DNA of 64,000 nt from Deinandra increscens subsp. villosa (Eukaryota; Streptophyta; Magnoliopsida; Asterales; Asteraceae): positions 35,800,590 to 35,864,589 of the forward strand of contig JBCNJP010000010.1 of NCBI GenBank assembly GCA_039602395.1. Reading direction: 5' to 3'. The position numbers and the translations under genes are program-made. The stretch's first letter is position 1. Each line of letters begins with the position of its first letter. The notes under the pieces were generated by a model that did not search any database, was not told the origin of the DNA, and saw nothing but the letters and a program-made list of their open reading frames with translations. Below are positions 55,961 through 64,000 of the stretch, in pieces.

Positions 55961-56222
55961 TTCTAAATCTTGGGACTTTAGCCATGTCCTTGTACAACCT
56001 GTATTTTTGTCTTATAAACCTGCATTCCAACCTCATAAAAACCATTTTCAACTAATTATTGCACCATTACTTTAGAAGTCCTATTCAACCATACAAATTT
56101 TTCAAAGTACAAGTTCAAAACAAACAATCCAAATTACGAACAATACCAAAGTACATGAAACCATACGAATAGATCAAAATAAGAAGGTACAAATCCAACA
56201 CAAACAAAAGCATAAGCAAACA

Positions 56223-59083
56223 TCATGGAGACATAGGAGTGTTGTATTCGTCAAGTGCGCGATCACTTAGTGGTTGAAACTCACTATCTTCTTCTCCATC
56301 CTCATCAACAAGAGTAAAATCACCATCATTGTCTACAATACCAAATAAGAATTAATAATGTAGTGCAATGACTATAAAAATTATATACTACATTAGAGTC
56401 ACTTATTAACATATATTAGAGTCAAACCTTGCGTTTGAGTAGCCGGTTGGGTTTCATCAAGCATGTCTTCTATATCATTAACATTGAGTTCCCCTTCGGG
56501 CTCTTCTTCAACCACCCAAACATCCGCATCTTCAATGCACTCATAATCAATCGGATCATATGACCTTTTAGATCTTAGGTGCCTAAAAAACAAGTGAAAT
56601 TCATATAGTATTTACTTACTCGTATTATTATGTTAAAAAGAGTATATAAATATATATATCTTACCTATTCTGCAAACGCAAGTTATAATGAACAAATACA
56701 AGATCATTTAGTCGTTGATGCTCCAACCTAATTCTCCTTTTGGTGTGGATCCTTTCAAACACACTCCAGTTACGTTCACAACCCGAGGAAGATGAGGTTT
56801 GACTTAATATTCGAACAGCAAGCCTTTGCAACAATGGATATTCTCCACCAAATAATCTCCACCATTCAGCTAAAAAATAAAAAATTAGAGACTTTGTAAC
56901 ATAATATATTATTCAACATTAACATATAATACAAAATCTTACCGGGTTGAGTAGCATTACGAGAAGCCACCGCACTACTCCTACCAAAAGTACCATGAGC
57001 ATCACGAAACTTGCCTAAAACCTTTGTGATTTCCAAAACATCAAAGCCGGAAAAGTTCTTCTCGATCATATCAAGAACACCACGAACCACATTAGCATCT
57101 TTACAAAAACTGTTCGAATCATACTGAAAAGCGGGATTTAACCAATATGCCGCTCGATGAATACTAGCACTCAACATATTTTCCCAACGACGATCAAGTA
57201 TATCCGTATATGGCTTGTATAACGCTTTCTTTCCCTTAAACAATTCCTCAATCCCTTTCCTCGCCCGATACATTCCATCATAAACATACCCCATAGAAGG
57301 TTTCTCATCCATATCACATAAACGCAAAAGTCTTAACAAAGGGGTCATAACTTTCACGGTGATCAAACAATTATTCCAGAATTCCTCTTTCAACACAATC
57401 GACTTACAATCATATGCATTTCTCACTTTCAACATCTTTTTAAACTCATTAGAAACAACCATAGCTTGCAAATCATCTTTGTGATCAACCAAACTCTTTA
57501 ATGCAATGAAAGATGTACCAAAACGAGTGCTACCTGGCCTAATTATTTGTGTCCAACCGGGTCTTTGCCTTAACCAATTCAAAGGCCACTTATGATTATA
57601 AATAAAAACGGTAACCCTAGATGCAAGAGTGATCAAATTTTTCACATTTTCTAATTCAGAAACATCCTTCATGACAAGATTGAGACAATGTGCTGCACAA
57701 GGGGACCAAGTCATAGAAGGGTATCTATCACATAACAATTCACCAGCATGTTTGTAGTTAGCAGCATTATCCGTTATGATTTGAACTACATTTTTTGGCC
57801 CAACCATTTCAACAATTTCAGCAAACAAGTTACACAAGTTAGAAGAATTGCTCTCTATGTCAGAAGCATCAACAGATTTAATGAATGAAATCCCTTTCTC
57901 ACAAAAAACCAAGAAATTAATCAAATGACGTTGCCTAATGTCCCTCCACCCATCACTCATAATTGTGCACCCACTTTCAATCCAATGACTTCTAAACGAA
58001 TCTATTAAACATGAAACCTGAGTTTTTGCATCTTTCAACAAATTGACCCTCAAAGCATGATAATTAGGGGCTTTGTAACCATAACCAATGGTAGCAATTT
58101 TATCAACTGCAACTTGAAAATAAGGAGAGTTGCAGGCATTCATTGGTATACATGAATCATAGAACCACATTGCAAGGGCCAAGTCAACGTCATGCAATCT
58201 TTCCTTAGTTTGCATAGCTTTTTTAATAGAGGGTTGAGTAGAATCGTTTGTACCTTTTGTAAAGAAAGGATGCATGGTTGATTTGGATGTTTTTTCCCCT
58301 TTCTTGCTTGGTTCTTTCTTTGTGTTTCATCATCTTCTTCATCTTCATCCAAGATATCTTCAAGCTCAGGATTCTTTCTTTTTGACTTTTGTTCATCTTC
58401 TTTAATAATACCTTGCATAGTAAATTTGACATCCGCTGGTACCTTAGTACAAGATCCTACATCACCTTTAATGTGTGCAAGATGTCTTTTCACTCTATTT
58501 ATACCACCACCACGCATAATTTTATCACAAAAACGACATATGAAAACTTTTTTCCCATTCTCATCTTCATGTGAATCTAAATAGTCCCAAGCTTTATCTG
58601 TTTTTTGTCTTACACTTGACTGAACTGTAGATTGAGATTGAGATTGACTCTGCAAAGAAAACCAATAATGAACAGTAGAATGAGATTTAGATTGAGATAT
58701 ATAGATAAATTGATAATACACAAAGCATATATGAATTCTGTAACAATAACATGATATACCATGCATTATATATAGGTTAATATCAAATTTGATAATACAC
58801 AAATACATTCTGTAAGTTAATATCAAATCAAATACAAGATGGCTATACACAAAGCATATACCAACAATTATTATCAAATCAAATACAAGATCAAATCAAA
58901 TACAAGATGGCTGGCTATACACAAAGCATATACCAACAGTTAATATCAAATCAAATACAAGATCTAAAACATGATAATACACAAAGCATGCATGAATTCA
59001 CGGGCCACTATGAACATAACACAAATACACAAATTCACAGGGCGCTATGAACATACTTGAGGTTCAGACTGGGACTGAGACAT
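56223..59083 (-). pseudogene. hAT transposase, five exons, one frameshift
   Basis: Proposed exons, coding order: 59083-59057 (MSQSQSEPQ), 58649-56943, 56869-56665, 56582-56428, 56332-56223 (TGA). The four introns (407, 73, 82, 95 bp) all have GT..AG ends. Domains: BED zinc finger (AWDYLDSH.., CRFC, RHLAHIKGDVGSC); acidic linker; the central DUF659-type region with TIMSDGWRD; ITDNAANYKHAG; CAAHCLNL; and the C-terminal dimerisation region with SSGCERNWSVFERIHTKRR, WWRLFGGEYPLLQRLA. The D, D, E positions are all present. One base is missing in the T6 run 58290-58295 (A run in coding sense), shifting the frame just before the TSKSTMHPF segment. Otherwise intact. It cuts and pastes elements with matching ends. 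Confidence 0.85.
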
Positions 59084-59095
59084 CCGGATTTGATG

Positions 59096-59290
59096 AAAAG
59101 AAGAGTAGCAGCGACGGATTTGGGGAAAAGAAGAGCAGCAGCGACGGATTTGGGGAAAAGGGTCGATGAGCAGCAATGTTATCTCAACTGGAGGGCAAAC
59201 CGCCGGCGAGCAGCAGCAGAAACATCCTCGATCTTCAAACCGCCGGTGAGCAGCAGCGACGGATTTGGGGGAAAAGAAGAGTAGCAGCGG
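59096..59290. repeat. 30-bp tandem repeat in hAT 5' region
   Basis: Two exact-length units at 59096-59125 and 59126-59155 (AAAAGAAGAGYAGCAGCGAC then GGATTTGGGG), a partial third, and a diverged copy at 59245-59300. It lies upstream of the transposase start and may be promoter or leader. Confidence 0.75.
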
Positions 59291-59504
59291 CGGTTTGGGT
59301 TATCTCGATGAAAAGAAAAGGGTTCTCACTTGTCGAAGGGTTTATTTAGGTTAGCTTTTTTTTTTAAAAAAAGGGGCAAAACCGGCGGTTTGGTGGCCGG
59401 TTCAAAGCGGTTCGGTCCAAAGCAAAAAACCGGACTTTAAAGACCCGGGAAGGGGGCCGGTTCCCGGTTGAACCGGCCGGTTCGACCCGGGTTTTAAAAC
59501 ATTG

Positions 59505-61159
59505 ATGCTAACTCCATGATTTACTCAAAATGATTTATTTTTTAAATCCCAAAAATACTAGTTATTCTAATCAAGATAACTAAACATCCAAGATTTATTC
59601 TAGACATGGCCTAACCGTAGATCTAGGTCCAAAATTATATCCTATTTAAGAATCAATACACTAATGTAACAATTTCCATGGCTTAAACAAGATCTAGCAT
59701 AAGAAATAAAGAGAAACACATAAAAATCGTCTTTTTACTTCATGAAGCCCTAGATCTATAATCATGGTGATGGTTTCCTCATCCCGAACTATAGATCTAC
59801 CATTTAGATAGTTTCCACATCAAGATCCATTCAATAAGATTATATTGAGTTTTGGATCTATGAAGATCCATGAGGGAAAAATAAGAAAAATACCATTTTT
59901 AACATAAAACTCAAGTTTTTATATCAAAAGAACCCTAGATCTATTAGTTATGATGAATCCTCATGACAAAACATGCATAATAATGATGTATTTTCCAGCC
60001 ACAAACTAGATCTATCAAGATCTATAAAGATCTTATGAGCTTTTTTTAACAGTCATAAAAATATATAAAAGTCAATAAAAATCCATTCTTTTTGTATAAA
60101 ATCACTAGATCTAGTTGTGTAATGTAAGATCTAGGCTTAAGAATGCATAAAGGTTAGATCTTGATGATGGGGGATGAAAGAGTCAAGAAGATGGAGGTTT
60201 GGTTTGATGATTCTAACCTTTTATACGAGAAACCGACTCGATTTAATACTCGAAATCACCAATCTTGACTCCAAAAACTTCAAGAAACTTGATATGGGAT
60301 TGTTACAGCCGTTCGAGGGTTTTTAGAGTAATTAGGGATGAGAGCATGGTGGCTAAATGGAGAAAAAGAGCTTAAATAATCGAATTTAGGGTTTTGGCCC
60401 GTCTGGACCACATGAGGACCGCAAGAGGTGAGCATGGTCAGGCGCGCGGTCCTCGTACCCTCCTGACTGTGCTCCCTCTTGACGGTCCGCCGTTTTCGCG
60501 ATAATTTCTTCGTTTTTAAGCGTTTTCGGGCCTCGTTTTTTTTTTCAAATTTCCCATTTAACCTTCCCAACAAGCTTAAAACATTAAATCCACTCAAAAT
60601 GAATATAAAATATGTCCCATAATGATTAACGGTTGATAAGATATCATAAAAAGTGTATTTTTGGTCGGTTTTGTCGTTTTTCTCGTTTTTAAGCAATTCA
60701 TCAACGTTTTACGATCTGATCAAGTGTGTGATGACTCATGACATGGTAAGTGATCATATGACTCATAAACGTGATAAAATTGATATACGAACTCAAAAAT
60801 GTGATCTCCCGGTTAAAATTAAAATCGCGCGGGATTTACCGAACTTTCACCGTTTTCGTTCTGGACCTTAAAATCACACCAAACTTCACTTGTGTGTGTA
60901 ACTAGTATTACACACAAGGGTCATACACGTTTAGATTGATCAAATTCCCGGTTGAACGTAATCCAGCGACGTGTTCATGTAAAATCCGAATTAAAGGCAA
61001 ATCGAACATTAGATCAACAAACATGATAATGGATCCAATAACATGAAATTAGGTTAATAATCATCAAAATCGATCAACACCCATAAATTCGATTATCAAT
61101 CAACGGATCGGGTTACAATACGGATAAAATCAGACAATCGGAAAACCTGAAATGTTACA
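59505..61159 (-). mobile_element. Gypsy A 5' LTR, fragment 3 of 3
   Basis: Rest of the LTR, ending TGTTACA at 61159 (minus-strand start TGTAACATTTCAGG). It is AT-rich with many AGATCTA words. It contains the U3 promoter. Right of 61159 the copia C gag frame begins, so gypsy A inserted into copia C. The expected target duplication is ATAAA (61160-61164); its partner is outside the window. Confidence 0.75.
60218..60225 (-). promoter_or_regulatory. TATA box of gypsy A LTR
   Basis: Minus strand TATAAAAG within the U3-side fragment, the best TATA match in this LTR, about 940 bp inside the LTR start. Transcription toward gag would now have to cross the hAT element and Tat-1. Confidence 0.5.
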
Positions 61160-64000
61160 ATAAATGACCCGAAGCGAATCGCTTTTGGTCGACTAGTGTC
61201 CTGATTTCCTTTTGAAACCACTTTAGGTTTCCATGTTTGTTGTTTTGGTAAATCAGTATCTGATGAACCCGTCACAGTTGATTGTGACGAACAACCGACA
61301 GATAAATCATTTTGAAACTTAGGTAAGAACCTTCTTTGATGTTTAAAATATGTCGGTTTAAATTCATCAAATACTCTGCCATATTCATCAATAAATCTGT
61401 ATTTGGCAGATTGACCAACATAAGAAACCTGTCTTTTCCTTGAACTAGAAACAGCAGTGACATGACAATCTTGTGCCATAAGCCCTCTTTGTCGGGCAAT
61501 TGTAACACAAACGATTGTTTACATTTTTCATCTTTGGTCTCTGCAAAGCTTCACAACAAATAATATCTCTAAAATGATCATAGAAAGAATCACATACCGG
61601 ATACTGATGATCATGAACCCATTTTGAAGTCTGGCTTTTCGCAGTAGAATTTGATCCTCTAGAAGAATATTGGACATATTGATGCTTCTTGTGCCGCAGA
61701 TCAGCAGTCTTTACAAAAACCTCTGATATTTTCTGAGAATCCACACAATGAAGTGGAAATTATTTATCAGAAAATATTTGTTACGAACCCCTGAGTTTGT
61801 AAAACCTCTCGGGTTGAACCTTCTCAGCTTTAAAAACATCTTTCTTTACTTGCTTCAACTTGACTTGCTTCAGGATCTGTTCTTTCTGACCTTGAACCCC
61901 ATCAACTTTAACATTCGCGGTCTTGAATCCTAACCCATCATGTTTCCCCGAAACCTTTTCTTCAGAACCATAAGATGTATGTCCGTTCTTTGTAAGACGA
62001 GAAAACTCAGCTTTCACTGCTTCAACATTCTTTTGTTCATAGAAAATTCTTTCATCAATAGCAGTCTTCTCAGTTGAACTTGCTGATTTTTCTTCTTCAT
62101 CAGACACAATATTTTCATCTTTTTGTTCTTTCTGTAACTTCACAACCTTTCACCCATCAGATTTTTTTATCAACAAATTTAGAATAATCACCAGTTTCTT
62201 CCTTTTCCTTCAGATTATTAACACCTTCTTTCAGGATTCCTGGTGGTGATACTGTTTTGTTAAACATCTTCTCAAAATTCTCATCCCTGGCCAGGAAAAT
62301 TGTAAAAGATTGTGAATTAGTAACATTGTTTAATAGTCGTTTTGAATCAATGACTTCAATTTTTAAATCAGAAATTCTTTGATGAGCTTCAGCCAACTCT
62401 TGTTCTGTTGCAATTAACTTCTTTGCTACTTTATGAGTTTCATACTTTTGCAACCTCAACTCATCTAATCCAGCCCACAATTCCTTCTTTAGCTTATCTT
62501 CATTTCTTTTCTGAATATCCAAATTTGAATTTTGCAACTTATTTACTCTTGCCAATTCCCGCTTCTCATCTAACAACTTCTCCATATCAAGCTGATATGC
62601 TTCAATTTTAGCAACTAAGTCATCAGAAGCCTTGGTAAGTAAATCAAGTTTAATCTTAGAGTTTTCAAACAATTATTAAAATCATTTGCGGCATCCTCAG
62701 CTTCTGCCTTCCATTTCTCAACTTCCTTGACTAAGTCAACATTTTCTTCAGATAATTTTGTAGTTTTCTGTTCAAACTCTTTTTCAAGACTTTGAAATTT
62801 CAATTCTTTCTTAACAACCTCTGCCAGAAAATTTGAAAACTTTGCTTTTTGAGAGGACAATTCTTGAATTAGATCTCCCAACTTTTTCTGTTCACCTGTC
62901 AACTCTTCTATCTTTCTTTTATTTTCAGCAACCAACAACTCATTTTCATTTATCAATCCTCGAATCTTCTTGTCTTTCTGAGAACAAAACTCACAAACCG
63001 ATTCATAGCTACTATTTCCAGAACCACTTATTTCAGATTCTGAATCAGTTACTTCTACTTCATCATCACTATGAACAATTTGAGCAATCATCACAGATGG
63101 AGCAAAAAGTGCAGACTCATCAGGAAAGTCGGCAGCCCAATCATAACCTTCATTCGATGTTAGTGATTTTGACTCAGAAGTAATGGTTGTTAAAGCAATT
63201 GGCTCAGAAGTTCGTCCCCAGTTATATTGTTTATCGACTTGAGACACCAAAGCTGTTGAAGACTTTGATGAAGAAACATCTGACTTTGAACATTCATGAG
63301 CAAAATGTCCAAAATTAGAACATTTTGAAGCATTTTGCCTTTGATTTATCTATGCCAACCTTCCCATCTGGATTTAAACTTTGGAATCCAGTCTTCTTCT
63401 TGAATCTTTTAACTCTTTGGGCTAACATTGCAAGTTGCCAATTAATATCCATTTGTTCAAGATTATCCGGATCGATCTAATCAAAATCTTCTTCAATAAA
63501 ATTAGAAGTTGTCACCCACCATTCACCAATCCACAATATGAAGATAATAAAGCAGAAATTAATGCTAAATGTTCATCTGGTGTTTTTTTGCAGAAAATGA
63601 ACTCTGACTTGAATGATTTGGAATAGTGAAATTACACCCTCTTGATGAATTTGTAGAATTTCCTGAACCATGACCAGCAACTAATGCTGTTTGAGGTGGA
63701 TTTGATGAATCAAAACTAGATGATTTAGACTTTGCATTGATGCTTGCAGAATTTTGACCATGATATAATTTCGGATTTTGTAATTGAGCAGTTGATTTGT
63801 TGGATGTCATCATTTCCATTTCTCTAGCATGCAACTTCCCGGTTAAATCATGAAATGACAATGTTGAGTATTCCTTATCATGAGTAAGTAGTAAAACATA
63901 ATTCTCCCATTTTGCTGGTAAAGCTTCTATCAGTTTCTCTTTCAGTTCCTCATCGGTCTTTTCAATATTCACCACGTTTATTTCATTGATTAGATGAGAA
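61160..64000 (-). pseudogene. Copia C gag, interrupted and broken
   Basis: Minus-strand copia Gag entering from the right. Parts in order: UBN2-type gag domain (63975-63565, EKTDEELKEKLIEALPAKWENYVLLL); a CCHC knuckle near 63300-63345 spoiled by one extra A (FGHFAHEC is readable in the next frame); a long coiled coil (63250-62157, with a frameshift near 62670); a basic linker (62143-61781); a second cysteine box (CYNCPTKRGLMAQDC region, about 61470-61515, frameshifted); and a tail to 61165 where gypsy A's LTR begins. The start of gag, its LTR and primer site lie right of the window; pol lies beyond the insertion. It is the oldest layer seen here. Confidence 0.8.

Larger units (their letters stand above)
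55863..59504 (-). mobile_element. hAT DNA transposon (3642 bp)
   Basis: The terminal inverted repeats start CAATGTTTTAAAA (left) and, read from the right end, CAATGTTTTAAAACCCGGG. An 8-bp target duplication ATGCTAAC flanks both ends (55855-55862, 59505-59512). An 8-bp duplication and a BED/hAT transposase define the hAT superfamily. The first and last 130 bp are full of ACCGG/CCGGT motifs, likely transposase binding sites. One transposase gene fills the middle. Confidence 0.9.

Noticed and set aside
1..64000. tRNA, rRNA or other structural RNA genes
   Set aside because: I found only tRNA-complementary primer sites next to LTRs, no complete RNA gene.

Overview
The window is plant nuclear repeat DNA: a stack of transposable elements inserted into one another, with no recognisable host gene. 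The Ty3/gypsy and Ty1/copia families, the hAT element and the splice signals point to a dicot. The copia gag style (coiled coil, CCHC knuckle, a tail ending AWVP..N) suggests Asteraceae, but that is an inference.

Layout, oldest layer first. (1) A copia element C (minus strand, gag only, 61160-64000, continuing to the right) was hit by (2) a Ty3/gypsy element A (minus strand, chromovirus/Tekay-like). Its internal part is 3536-6689. Its single 5' LTR is now spread over 6690-61159 because three pieces of it are separated by later insertions. (3) Three elements landed in A. Copia B (minus) sits in the RT gene; its 5' LTR is 3096-3535 and its gag runs left. Tat/Retand-type gypsy element Tat-1 (minus, 7294-55332, TSD ACCAT) sits in the LTR. 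A hAT DNA transposon (55863-59504, TSD ATGCTAAC) also sits in the LTR. (4) Tat-1 was invaded by a 5'-deleted gypsy element E1 (10597-21354), a solo LTR E2 (23916-26451, TSD ATGTC) and copia D (plus strand, 28443-52532, TSD TCAAA). (5) E1 holds a young Athila-like element (12494-20533, TSD ATATC). Copia D holds a second Tat element, Tat-2 (36149-44921, TSD GGGAT), and a solo LTR F (48997-51117, TSD AGATC).

Functions: most coding regions are broken by stops and frameshifts. The best preserved are Tat-2 pol (protease to integrase with catalytic residues present), the Athila-like gag-protease, and the hAT transposase (five exons, one 1-nt break).

Features worth most attention: a UAG in the tobamovirus-type readthrough context between gag-pro and pol in both Tat copies; a spliced antisense gene inside Tat-1; an 80-bp intron-like segment that would join gag and pol in element A; two nested elements in which a copy of the 3' host flank sits between the 5' LTR and a truncated gag; perfect hairpins with a shared core in two unrelated LTRs; and family-specific short motifs scattered through LTRs, leaders and even coding sequence. 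All comparisons were made by eye.
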